64,000 nt of DNA, taken from contig CAKSFQ010000001.1 in NCBI GenBank assembly GCA_934454115.1, positions 1 through 64,000 on the forward strand, read 5' to 3'. Position numbers and translations under genes: made by a program. Positions 1-7,075 of this stretch are shown in pieces. Each line of letters starts with the position of its first letter. Position 1 is the stretch's first letter. A model generated the notes under the pieces. That model was given only the letters and a program-made list of their open reading frames with translations, had not been told where the DNA came from and ran no database searches. This DNA is from an uncultured Clostridia bacterium (GTDB lineage: Bacteria > Bacillota > Clostridia > Monoglobales > Monoglobaceae).

Positions 1-29
1 CAGGAGCCGTAAGCCTTGCAGGGTGCCCG

Positions 30-52
30 TGAGGGAACTTTTTGAGGGAACT
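30..52. repeat. 23-bp direct repeat flanking tRNA-Ser, copy 1
   Basis: A 23-bp sequence that itself contains two copies of TGAGGGAACT occurs identically at 30-52 and 224-246, on either side of the tRNA-Ser gene. Short direct repeats beside a tRNA resemble arm-type binding sites of a tyrosine integrase. That function is inferred. Confidence 0.6.
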
Positions 53-53
53 C

Positions 54-92
54 ATAAAAAAACAAGGTTTTTGCTCGCAACAAAAACCTTGT
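54..92 (-). terminator. Rho-independent terminator of tRNA-Ser
   Basis: A 12-bp perfect stem (62-73 with 81-92) lies directly 3' of the tRNA on the minus strand and is followed by a run of seven T residues on that strand (56-62). Confidence 0.85.
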
Positions 93-95
93 AAT

Positions 96-187
96 TGGCG
101 GACGGGGTGGGATTCGAACCCACGTGCCGGTATTACCGACAAACTGATTTCGAGTCAGCCCCGTTATGACCACTTCGATACCCGTCC
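96..187 (-). tRNA. tRNA-Ser (anticodon CGA)
   Basis: On the minus strand a 7-bp acceptor stem (GGACGGG with CCCGTCC) encloses an anticodon stem GCTGA/TCAGT with loop CTCGAAA, which gives anticodon CGA. A long variable arm typical of class II serine tRNAs follows, then a T-arm with GGTTCGAATCC. The discriminator is G and the CCA tail is encoded (positions 96-98). A TAAAAT -10-like box lies just upstream (about 197-202 read on the minus strand). The 5' half of this gene is repeated twice upstream (326-376 and 531-576). Confidence 0.96.
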
Positions 188-223
188 GTATATATTTTAG
201 CAGTTTGAAAAAGCTCGTAAAAA

Positions 224-246
224 TGAGGGAACTTTTTGAGGGAACT
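224..246. repeat. 23-bp direct repeat flanking tRNA-Ser, copy 2
   Basis: Identical to 30-52 over all 23 bases and placed about 37 bp beyond the 5' end of tRNA-Ser. See copy 1. Confidence 0.6.
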
Positions 247-325
247 GCGAAAATAGCAATATTAAATTTTTCAAAAAAGCCTTTATTTATGCGGTGTTCA
301 GCCGATAAATGTTCTTAATACATCA

Positions 326-376
326 CTGGATTTCGAGTCAGGGCCGTTATGACCTCTTCGATACCTGTCCGTATAT
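326..376 (-). pseudogene. Partial tRNA-Ser copy (5' half), copy A
   Basis: Repeats the tRNA-Ser segment from the anticodon loop to just beyond the 5' end (148-193 in the intact gene) with about four substitutions. The 3' half, variable arm and CCA are absent, so it cannot make a tRNA. It is an att-like scar or a duplication remnant. Confidence 0.8.
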
Positions 377-530
377 TAAATTTTTATATGTTAAACCCAC
401 GATTTTGACAAAGCTTGAAATTAAGGCAAAATTCAGGGCAAAACAAGCAAGTTTTTGTGAGATGCAAAATCTCAAAACCTAAGTAAAATCAAGGCTTTTG
501 GTCTATCGAAGTTCTCTTTGATGTATAACC

Positions 531-576
531 TTTCGAGTCAGGGCCGTTATGACCACTTCGATACCTGTCCGTATAT
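531..576 (-). pseudogene. Partial tRNA-Ser copy (5' half), copy B
   Basis: A second truncated copy, exactly 200 bp beyond copy A and differing from it at one base over about 45. Both differ from the intact tRNA at shared positions (GG for CC in the D-stem side, T for C in the acceptor side), so A and B share a history separate from the functional gene. Confidence 0.8.
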
Positions 577-772
577 GAAATTGTGATGCTTTCCCGTGAT
601 TTTAACAACATGCGCAATCAAGGAAAATCAGTGCCGGCTCATAAACCGCAAAACAGAAAAATGCCGAATTACAGTCAAAGCGACCTTGTCACTATACCAC
701 ATATCAATTATTTTGTCAACTTTTTTCTGCGGATTCTTGATAAAAATTCCTAAAAATTTTAAATCATATCCG

Positions 773-811
773 AAAAAGCAGTCACCCTCTCTGTTTCCGA
801 AGGGTGGCTGC
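773..811 (-). terminator. Rho-independent terminator of hcp
   Basis: An 11-bp stem (778-788 with 801-811, one G-T pair) is followed on the minus strand by a T tract (773-777). It lies 36 bp after the hcp stop codon. Confidence 0.8.
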
Positions 812-819
812 CCGGTTTT

Positions 820-850
820 AGACTCCTCTCAAAATCGGAGTTTGGATTAT
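820..850. repeat. MITE-related fragment overlapping the hcp stop codon
   Basis: The stretch AAAATCGGAGTTTGGATTA matches the right end of the intact MITE at 10713-10991 with one substitution, and similarity extends a few bases on each side. The hcp stop codon lies in it at the same place where the iorB stop lies in the MITE end. Confidence 0.5.
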
Positions 851-2418
851 CTTCTGTTTAAGATGGCGTCCATATCCTGCTCCGGTGCGGTGGTGGGGTG
901 CAGGTCGTAAGTGTCTACCAGCGTTTTTACGATCGTCTCGGAGAAGAACGCCGGCAGCGTGGGGCCGACATACATATTTTTAATACCGAGGGACAGCAGG
1001 GTGATGAGAATCGCCACCGCCTTTTGCTCGTACCAGGACAAAACAAGGGTCAGCGGCAGCTCGTTGACGCTGCACCCAAACGCGTCGGCCAGGGCAAGCG
1101 CCACCTTGACCGCACTGTAAGAATCGTTGCACTGTCCCATGTCCAAAATCCGCGGAATCCCGTTGATTTCGCCTAAGTCCAGATCGTTAAACCGATATTT
1201 TCCGCAGGCCAGCGTCAGAACCAGCGAATCCATCGGCGTCTGTTTTACAAATTCGGTATAATAATTTCTTCCGGGATGCGCGCCGTCGCAGCCGCCGACC
1301 AGGAAGATATGGCGGATGGCGCCGCTTTTGATGGCGTCAATGATTTTGTCGGCATGCGCGAGCACCGCGCCGTGCGCAAAGCCGGTCGTGAGCATGTGGC
1401 CGCCGTTGATGCCGCTCATGCTGCGGTCATGCTCGTATCCGCCGAGGGAGAGCGACTGCTCGATCAGCGGACTGAAATCCTTAACGCCGTTTTCGTCCGG
1501 CGTAATGTGAATCAGCCCCTCATAGCCGACCACCGAGGTCGTGTAGACACGATCCCGATAGCTTGGCCGCTGCGGCATCAGACAGTTTGTCGTAAACAGC
1601 ACCGGCGCAGGAATGTCCTCAAATTCCTTTTGCTGGCTCTGCCATGCCGTCCCGAAGTTTCCGGCAAGGTGGGGATACTTTTTCAGTTCCGGATATCCGT
1701 GCGCAGGCAGCATCTCGCTATGGGTGTAGATGTTGATGCCTTTGTCCTTGGTTTGCTCTAAAAGCTGGGCTAAGTCTTTAAGATCATGCCCGGAAACCAC
1801 GATAAACGGTCCTTTTTTGATATCCGTATTCACCCGTGTGGGCGTCGGCGTGCCGAAGGACTCGGTGTTCGCCTTGTCCAAAAGTTCCATGCAGCGATAG
1901 TTCCGCTCGCCCAGCTTCATAATCAGCGCAAGCCATTCTTCCACGGTGTGCGTGCGGTTTAAGGCGCAAAGCCCCTCATAAAAGAATAAGAGCACATCAT
2001 CGTCCATATAGCCAAGATTCATGGCATGGTGCGCGTACGCCGCCATTCCCTTCATGCCGAACAGCAGGGTCGAGCGCAGAGAGACAATGTCGGTTTCGCC
2101 GTTCCACAGCTGCACCAAATCCCCCTGGTATCCTCCAAATTCCTGTTCACAAAGCCGCACGCGGTCTATAAAGTTTTTGATCGACGCATTGTCAAAATTG
2201 ACGTTGGTCAGCGTGGTAAAAAGACCGTCGGCGACCAGCCGGTCGGAAAGCTGCGTGCGCTTTTGCCCTTGCCCGGACGCCTCGGCAAGGCGGATCAACG
2301 CATAGATGAGGTCGTCCTGTAAATTGGCGGTTTCGGGCTGCTTGCCGCATACGCCGGTTCGGACGCATCCTTTGTTGCCGGCCGTCTGCTGGCATTGAAA
2401 ACAAAACATATCTGACAT
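847..2418 (-). CDS. hcp: Hybrid cluster protein (hydroxylamine reductase, prismane)
   Basis: A 523-aa cytoplasmic Fe-S protein that reduces hydroxylamine or NO and protects anaerobes from nitrosative and oxidative stress. Cys6, Cys9, Cys18 and Cys24 give the Cx2Cx8Cx5C pattern of the N-terminal cubane cluster. Hybrid-cluster ligands are visible in SGHDLKDL, TTNCLMPQ, VGGCDGAHPG, LACGKYRFN and MGQCNDSY. The ATG at 2418 is chosen because AAAGGAGG precedes it by about 8 nt; an upstream ATG at 2463 has no ribosome binding site and would add 15 residues. It stands alone with its own terminator and is transcribed away from the M42 operon. Length is usual for the family. Confidence 0.95.
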   Translation of the reverse strand: MSDMFCFQCQQTAGNKGCVRTGVCGKQPETANLQDDLIYALIRLAEASGQGQKRTQLSDRLVADGLFTTLTNVNFDNASIKNFIDRVRLCEQEFGGYQGDLVQLWNGETDIVSLRSTLLFGMKGMAAYAHHAMNLGYMDDDVLLFFYEGLCALNRTHTVEEWLALIMKLGERNYRCMELLDKANTESFGTPTPTRVNTDIKKGPFIVVSGHDLKDLAQLLEQTKDKGINIYTHSEMLPAHGYPELKKYPHLAGNFGTAWQSQQKEFEDIPAPVLFTTNCLMPQRPSYRDRVYTTSVVGYEGLIHITPDENGVKDFSPLIEQSLSLGGYEHDRSMSGINGGHMLTTGFAHGAVLAHADKIIDAIKSGAIRHIFLVGGCDGAHPGRNYYTEFVKQTPMDSLVLTLACGKYRFNDLDLGEINGIPRILDMGQCNDSYSAVKVALALADAFGCSVNELPLTLVLSWYEQKAVAILITLLSLGIKNMYVGPTLPAFFSETIVKTLVDTYDLHPTTAPEQDMDAILNRR

Positions 2419-2439
2419 CGTATAGGCCTCCTTTGTTTT

Positions 2440-2466
2440 AATCCTCTGTTTAGGATTTGTCAAATC
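2440..2466 (-). promoter_or_regulatory. Candidate hcp promoter and operator palindromes
   Basis: Two short inverted repeats lie just upstream of hcp: AATCCT-6-AGGATT (2440-2457) and GATTT-GTC-AAATC (2454-2466). The second overlaps a minus-strand TTGACA, with TAAAAC 17 bp downstream as a weak -10. A redox or NO-responsive regulator would fit, but the sequence does not identify one. Confidence 0.35.
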
Positions 2467-2518
2467 AATAAAAATATTCCGGGTTTATCACATTTTTTAA
2501 AAGAGGCATTGCCGTGCA

Positions 2519-2547
2519 TTGTTTTTTTTTTGAAACTGTGTTATACT
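2519..2547 (+). promoter_or_regulatory. Sigma-A promoter of the M42 peptidase operon
   Basis: TTGTTT (2519-2524), 17-bp spacer, TATACT (2542-2547), about 90 bp upstream of the first M42 start codon. Confidence 0.65.
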
Positions 2548-2564
2548 AGGAAAAATGGAATCCG

Positions 2565-2613
2565 GCCGAAAGAGAGCCGTCTTGGCACACCTGAAAAGGC
2601 AAAATTTCGGCTA
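2565..2613. repeat. Short MITE-related fragment in the M42 leader
   Basis: GCCGAAAGAGAG (2565-2576) and CCTGAAAAGGCAAAATTT (2590-2607) match, in the same order, the left terminal repeat and adjacent interior of the MITE at 10713. The fragment ends in TTTCGGCTA like the MITE right terminus, so it looks like an internally deleted relative of about 50 bp within the 5' leader. Confidence 0.5.
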
Positions 2614-2634
2614 AAATGTGATGGAGTGAATAGA

Positions 2635-3660
2635 ATGGATCGGATCAATCTACTGAAAAAACTGACCGCAGCGCCCGGTCTGAGCGCGGCCGAGTCGGGC
2701 ATCGCAGCGGTTTTGCAAAGCGAGTTGGAGCGTCTTGAGCTAACGGCGCACATCGATTCGTTCGGCAACGTCCACGCCATGATGCCGTCCGCGCATCCAA
2801 ACGCAAAAACGCTTTTGCTGGAGGCACACATGGATCAGATCGGCTTTATGGTGTCCTCGGTGACGGAGGAAGGACTGATCCGGTTTGACAACCTGGGCGG
2901 CGTTGATGAACGAATCCTTCCTGGGATGGAGGTTGAAATTTTGACCGCGCCGCCGATTTACGGCGTGATCGGCGCACTGCCGGCGTGCGGCGAAAAAGAG
3001 AAAAAGAACCCGAAACTTTCTGAATACGCGATCGACACCGGACTTTGCGCCAAAGAGGCAAAGGACAGGATCCGCCCCGGCTGCTGGGTGCGGATGCTGC
3101 ACAGTATGACGCCGCTGCAATGCGGACGGTATTCCGATGCGGCGATGGATAACCGCGCCGGCGTTACGGCGATTTTAGAATGCATAGAGAGCCTTCGGGG
3201 AGCGCGCCTGCCCTATCACATCGCGGTGTTGTTTTCCACCCAGGAGGAGCTTGGGCTGCACGGCGCCTATACCGGTGTGATTCCCGGATCGGTTGACGCC
3301 GCGATTGCGGTAGATGTGACGCACGGAACCACGCCTGACACCAAGGATGAGGTCGGCGTCTTTCCGCTTGGCAGCGGCGCCGTGATATGCAGGGGGCCGA
3401 ACCTTCATTATGACTATACCAAGCAGCTGCTTGCCTTGGCGAAAAGCAGTGGCATTCCGCACGCCATCGAGGTGGCGTCCGGCGGCAGCGGAACGACCGC
3501 CTGGGCGATCCAGACCATCGGCGGCGGAATCCCCGTGATGCTGGTTTCGATTCCACTGCGCTATATGCACACCAATGTCGAAACCCTGGATCAGGCGGAT
3601 ATGGGTGCGGTGGCTGCGCTGCTTGCAGCCGCGGCGAGAGGAGGAATCGAGCTTGCTTAA
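2635..3660 (+). CDS. M42 family metallo-aminopeptidase (active copy)
   Basis: A 341-aa cytoplasmic di-metal aminopeptidase of the FrvX/YsdC (glutamyl aminopeptidase, endoglucanase M) type, whose relatives form tetrahedral dodecamers that trim oligopeptides. All expected residues are present: metal ligands His65, Asp172, Glu204, Asp226 and His310, and catalytic base Glu203 in STQEELG. The ATG at 2635 fits the family N terminus and follows GATGGAGTGAATAG; longer upstream starts would read through the leader and MITE fragment. First gene of a three-gene M42 operon; its end overlaps the next start by 8 bp. Confidence 0.92.
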   Translation: MDRINLLKKLTAAPGLSAAESGIAAVLQSELERLELTAHIDSFGNVHAMMPSAHPNAKTLLLEAHMDQIGFMVSSVTEEGLIRFDNLGGVDERILPGMEVEILTAPPIYGVIGALPACGEKEKKNPKLSEYAIDTGLCAKEAKDRIRPGCWVRMLHSMTPLQCGRYSDAAMDNRAGVTAILECIESLRGARLPYHIAVLFSTQEELGLHGAYTGVIPGSVDAAIAVDVTHGTTPDTKDEVGVFPLGSGAVICRGPNLHYDYTKQLLALAKSSGIPHAIEVASGGSGTTAWAIQTIGGGIPVMLVSIPLRYMHTNVETLDQADMGAVAALLAAAARGGIELA

Positions 3661-4642
3661 TCAACTGATGGAGGCGTACGGCATCGCCGGACGGGAAGAT
3701 GCGGTGCGCAGCGTGATCACCAAAGCGCTAAAGCAAAGCGGCGTCGGGTATTACACCGATAAGATGGGAAATCTGCATGCGGTGAGAGACGGCGCAGGGA
3801 AGCAGTATTTCCTTGCTGCTTATATGGACGAGCCGGGGATTATCGTCACCAAGATCACCGAGGACGGCTATTTAAAATTTGATACCGTCGGCAGGATTGA
3901 CCCGGCGTTTTTGGTATCAAAGCGCGTGATCATCGGGGGATGCTGCGGCATCATCTCGCTTAAAGCGATTCATCTTGCAACCAAGGCGGAACGGGAAACG
4001 CCGGTGCGCACCGATCAGCTTTATATTGATATCGGTGCCGCATCCGCCGCGGATGCGGCAGAGTGCGTTGAAATCGGCGACTATGGCGTCCTTGACAGCC
4101 GCTATCGAATCATGGCGCACGATTTTGTCAAGGGCAGAGCCCTTGCCGGAAGAATGGGCTGTTTTGCGATTTTAGAGACGTTAAAAGAAACAAATGTCCC
4201 GGTTCACGCCGTGTTTGCGGTACAGCGTGAGATCGGCTGCCGCGGTATGACGGCGGCGGTGTGGCAGAGTGCGGCGGACGTCAGCATCGTTTTAGACGGC
4301 ATTGCCGACCAAAGCCCGAACGGCAAAAAGGATACGCTAAAGGCCGGAGACGGCGTCGTACTAATCCGGCGGACGGGGAGCGGCAGCATGGATGCTTCTT
4401 TATGGAACCGTGCCGCAAATTATGCCAAAGAACATAGCGTGCCGGTGCAGTACGGCAATTTAAAAGAAAAGGGGCAAGAGGGCGCGCTGATGCAAAACGG
4501 TGGCGGTCATCGCTGCCTGTGCCTGGCCGTCCCGGTTCGTTATATACGCTCTTGCGCACAGGTCGCAAGCCTTAAGGATATGCGATCGATGATCGCGTGC
4601 ATCAAAGGCATCATCGAGGAATCAGAACGGGGGTTATTATGA
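3653..4642 (+). CDS. Degenerate M42 family paralog (probable pseudoenzyme)
   Basis: A 329-aa protein with the M42 fold pattern throughout. Aligned to the upstream paralog, key residues are replaced: Tyr57 for the His ligand (AYMDE for AHMDQ), Ala165 for the bridging Asp (LAGRMG for MDNRAG), Arg192 for the catalytic Glu (QREIG for QEELG) and Arg299 for the last His. Peptidase activity is unlikely; a structural or regulatory subunit in a mixed complex is possible. The TTG start at 3653 is chosen because AGGAGG lies 8 nt upstream, inside the end of the previous gene. A longer start at 3575 would overlap it by 86 bp. Confidence 0.85.
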   Translation: MLNQLMEAYGIAGREDAVRSVITKALKQSGVGYYTDKMGNLHAVRDGAGKQYFLAAYMDEPGIIVTKITEDGYLKFDTVGRIDPAFLVSKRVIIGGCCGIISLKAIHLATKAERETPVRTDQLYIDIGAASAADAAECVEIGDYGVLDSRYRIMAHDFVKGRALAGRMGCFAILETLKETNVPVHAVFAVQREIGCRGMTAAVWQSAADVSIVLDGIADQSPNGKKDTLKAGDGVVLIRRTGSGSMDASLWNRAANYAKEHSVPVQYGNLKEKGQEGALMQNGGGHRCLCLAVPVRYIRSCAQVASLKDMRSMIACIKGIIEESERGLL

Positions 4643-5535
4643 TGAATCATCAAAAATTATGGGATCGCGTGACAAAAATATCACTGTTTTCGGCGGAGGA
4701 GATCGCGGCATTTTTAAATTCCGTTTTAAAAAAGGGGACGGTGCGGACGGACGCGCGTGCAAACATACATGTTCAGTCTAAGATGCCGGCAAAGGTGCAG
4801 ATTTTCTTTCGGCTGATGCCGCGCGGTTTCATGACCGGCGGCGCAGAGGGCGAGCCACCGGCCTTTTTGGGAACCGATCAGCCGGAGGAATTTTTAAACG
4901 CGTACTTTTATGAGGACGGCCGGGAGGTCGGCGTCGTGCGGAAGAACAAAGAGGGCATCTGCCCGGAGCCTTTCAAAGATACCAAGCTGAATCCGGGAAT
5001 TGTTTATTCGCTTTCTAGGGATGCTTTCTGTAAAGAAGATGAACTTTACGGCACGGACGCAGCGTCGTATGCTATGGTGTATCTGGCGGTCACGCTGGCA
5101 CAGGCGGCAGAGGAAAATGACAAGCCGATTCGTCTTTGCCTTTGGAACAGCAGTTTGAGCGGCGAGGGCGGTATTTTAGAGGCGTTCCGTGCGTCCGACG
5201 CCAACTACGGCATTTTGACAGCGCCCGTCTTGGCAGGCGATGCCGCAGAGAGCGGAAAGGGTGTTTGCCGTGTGGCAAAGGATGGCTGCTTTGTCGAGCC
5301 GGCCGGGATGCGCAAGACGATGGATCGGATTCTCGGCGGCAGCGATTTCTGCGCTGCGCCCTTTGTGGGAAAGACAGATCGCAGCATGGAATATTTGAGC
5401 ATTGCGAAAAATGCGCAGGGTACGGCAGGTTTTTATCTGCCCGTAGAGCACCAAAATACGCGGATGCAAAAAATAAATTTGGCTGATGTAGAAAAAACTC
5501 GAAACTGCCTATTGAAAATCATCAGCGAGTTGTGA
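4639..5535 (+). CDS. Third, strongly diverged M42-like protein
   Basis: A 298-aa protein in the M42 operon whose start overlaps the previous stop (ATGA). Similarity is seen in LCLWNSSLSGEGG (position of the catalytic Glu pair) and in HQNTRMQKINLADV near the C terminus (position of MHTNVETLDQADM). The usual metal ligands are mostly missing. It is probably a non-catalytic partner of the first M42 enzyme. Three tandem M42-family genes occur in other Clostridia by recollection; the role of the weak copies is not known to me. Confidence 0.75.
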   Translation: MMNHQKLWDRVTKISLFSAEEIAAFLNSVLKKGTVRTDARANIHVQSKMPAKVQIFFRLMPRGFMTGGAEGEPPAFLGTDQPEEFLNAYFYEDGREVGVVRKNKEGICPEPFKDTKLNPGIVYSLSRDAFCKEDELYGTDAASYAMVYLAVTLAQAAEENDKPIRLCLWNSSLSGEGGILEAFRASDANYGILTAPVLAGDAAESGKGVCRVAKDGCFVEPAGMRKTMDRILGGSDFCAAPFVGKTDRSMEYLSIAKNAQGTAGFYLPVEHQNTRMQKINLADVEKTRNCLLKIISEL

Positions 5536-5541
5536 TATACT
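5512..5541 (+). promoter_or_regulatory. Sigma-A promoter before the symporter gene
   Basis: TTGAAA (5512-5517), 18-bp spacer, TATACT (5536-5541). It overlaps the end of the third M42 gene, so the transport and aryl-CoA genes can be transcribed separately from the peptidases. Confidence 0.65.
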
Positions 5542-5596
5542 AGTAAGGTGTATTTACGCAGAAGATGGATTGTGTCATAAGGAGGAGTTATTTTAC

Positions 5597-7075
5597 ATGA
5601 GTGCAACGGGAGTAAACCTTATCATCATTGCGGTTTATGTCTTGCTGATGGTAGGGATCGGGGTATATTGTACCAAGCATTCCAAAAACGTTGACGGCTT
5701 TCTGCTCGGTGGCAGAAATCTGGGACCGTGGCTTTCGGCGTTTGCTTACGGTACGTCGTTTTTTTCGGCCGTAATTTTCATTGGCTACGCCGGGAAGAAC
5801 GGCTGGAATCTTGGTATTTCGGCGGTCTGGATCGGGATTGCCAATGCGGTAATCGGCTGCCTGGTATCATGGCTGGTGCTGGCAAAGCGAACACGGCGAA
5901 TGACGCACCGTTTAAACGCCAAAACCATGCCGGAGTTTTTTGAGACGCGTTATTTGGATCGTGGTATGAAGATTTTTTGTGCCATCGTGATTTTTATTTT
6001 TCTGACGCCCTATGCGGCCTCGGTTTATATGGGGCTCAGCTATCTGTTCAGTACCGTTTTTCCGGCGGTTCCGTACATATGGTGGATGGTGATTATGGCG
6101 GTTTTGACCGCGGTTTATCTGACCCTTGGCGGTTATATGGCAACCGTAATGACTGACTTTGTGCAGGGAATCATCATGATTTTCGGAATCTTGTTTGTGG
6201 TATATTTTGTGCTTCGCCACGACGCGGTCGGCGGTCTGGTGCGCGGTATGCAGCAGCTTCATGCAATCCCGGAGGCCGGAAAGGATCTGACCTCGTGGTA
6301 CGGCGGCAGAAACTGGTTTAACCTGTTTTCTTTAGTGATTTTAACCAGTCTGGGTACCTGGGGACTTCCGCAGATGATCCACAAGTTTTATACCGTAAAG
6401 GAAGGAAGATCGATTAAAGAGGCAGCCGTGATTTCCACGCTGTTTGCCCTTCTGATCGGCGGCGGCGCCTATTTTATCGGCGCATTCGGACGGTTGTTTT
6501 TGAAAAACACCGTGCCGGCTGAGGGATTTGACGCGATCATCCCCGTGATGCTGAACATCGCGCTCCCCGATGTAATGATGGGGATTTTGCTGGTGCTGAT
6601 TTTGTCGGCGTCCATGTCCACACTATCCTCAGTGGTGATGACGTCCAGCAGCTCGCTGACGATCGACCTGGTTAAGGGTTACTTTGCGCCTAATATGAGC
6701 GAGAGGGACACGCTTGGTCTGATGCGGATTCTTTGCGTGGTCTTTGTCGCGTTGTCGTTTACCATTGCCGCCTTTAAACCCAAGGAAATCATTACGCTGA
6801 TGTCTTTTTCCTGGGGGACGGTTGCCGGTACCTTTATCGGCCCGTATGTGTGGGGACTTTACAGTAAAAAGGTAACGCGGCTCGGCGCGTGGAGCGGTAT
6901 GGTGCTTGGATTTTTGACCTCGATTGTGCCGGCGATTGTTTCCGGCTTTGACGCAAGGTTCGCGCCTACCTTCGGTATGTTTGCTATGATTGCTTCACTG
7001 GTAGTTACACCGCTGGTCAGCATTTATACACCAAAATATGAGAATAATTTTATAAAGGGGATTTTTGAAGAATGA
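5597..7075 (+). CDS. Sodium:solute symporter (SSS/PutP family)
   Basis: A 492-aa integral membrane protein with about 13 hydrophobic segments. The family pattern is clear near the N terminus (GFLLGGRNLGPW then SAFAYGTSFFSAV) and in the conserved serine-rich stretch SASMSTLSSVVMTSSSS. Family members couple Na+ influx to uptake of amino acids, carboxylates or sugars. Position at the head of PaaK-iorAB suggests an aromatic amino acid or aryl-acid substrate, which is inference. Start ATG 5597 follows AAGGAGGAG by about 11 nt. Its end overlaps the PaaK start by 4 bp (ATGA). Confidence 0.88.
   Translation: MSATGVNLIIIAVYVLLMVGIGVYCTKHSKNVDGFLLGGRNLGPWLSAFAYGTSFFSAVIFIGYAGKNGWNLGISAVWIGIANAVIGCLVSWLVLAKRTRRMTHRLNAKTMPEFFETRYLDRGMKIFCAIVIFIFLTPYAASVYMGLSYLFSTVFPAVPYIWWMVIMAVLTAVYLTLGGYMATVMTDFVQGIIMIFGILFVVYFVLRHDAVGGLVRGMQQLHAIPEAGKDLTSWYGGRNWFNLFSLVILTSLGTWGLPQMIHKFYTVKEGRSIKEAAVISTLFALLIGGGAYFIGAFGRLFLKNTVPAEGFDAIIPVMLNIALPDVMMGILLVLILSASMSTLSSVVMTSSSSLTIDLVKGYFAPNMSERDTLGLMRILCVVFVALSFTIAAFKPKEIITLMSFSWGTVAGTFIGPYVWGLYSKKVTRLGAWSGMVLGFLTSIVPAIVSGFDARFAPTFGMFAMIASLVVTPLVSIYTPKYENNFIKGIFEE

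Larger units (their letters stand above)
188..846. other. Gene-free region with tRNA scars and an AT-rich stretch
   Basis: No convincing gene is visible on either strand. It holds one of the 23-bp repeats, the two tRNA-Ser 5'-half copies and the hcp terminator. The 577-770 part is AT-rich without recognisable structure. A short open frame at 596-910 has no ribosome binding site and crosses the hcp terminator. Confidence 0.6.

Noticed and set aside
326..576. Possible CRISPR-like repeats
   Set aside because: Only two copies plus the tRNA gene itself, and the repeat is half a tRNA; no cas genes.
596..910. 104-codon plus-strand open frame
   Set aside because: No RBS, crosses the hcp terminator and the hcp end; composition not coding-like.
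1276..1761. 161-codon frame antisense to hcp
   Set aside because: Mirror of a strongly coding gene with GC-biased third positions; no RBS or family features.
2740..3120. Frames antisense to the first M42 gene
   Set aside because: Shadow frames of a complete metallopeptidase gene.
3575..3652. Upstream extension of the second M42 gene
   Set aside because: Lies wholly inside the first M42 gene; a TTG start with a perfect AGGAGG at 3653 is far better.
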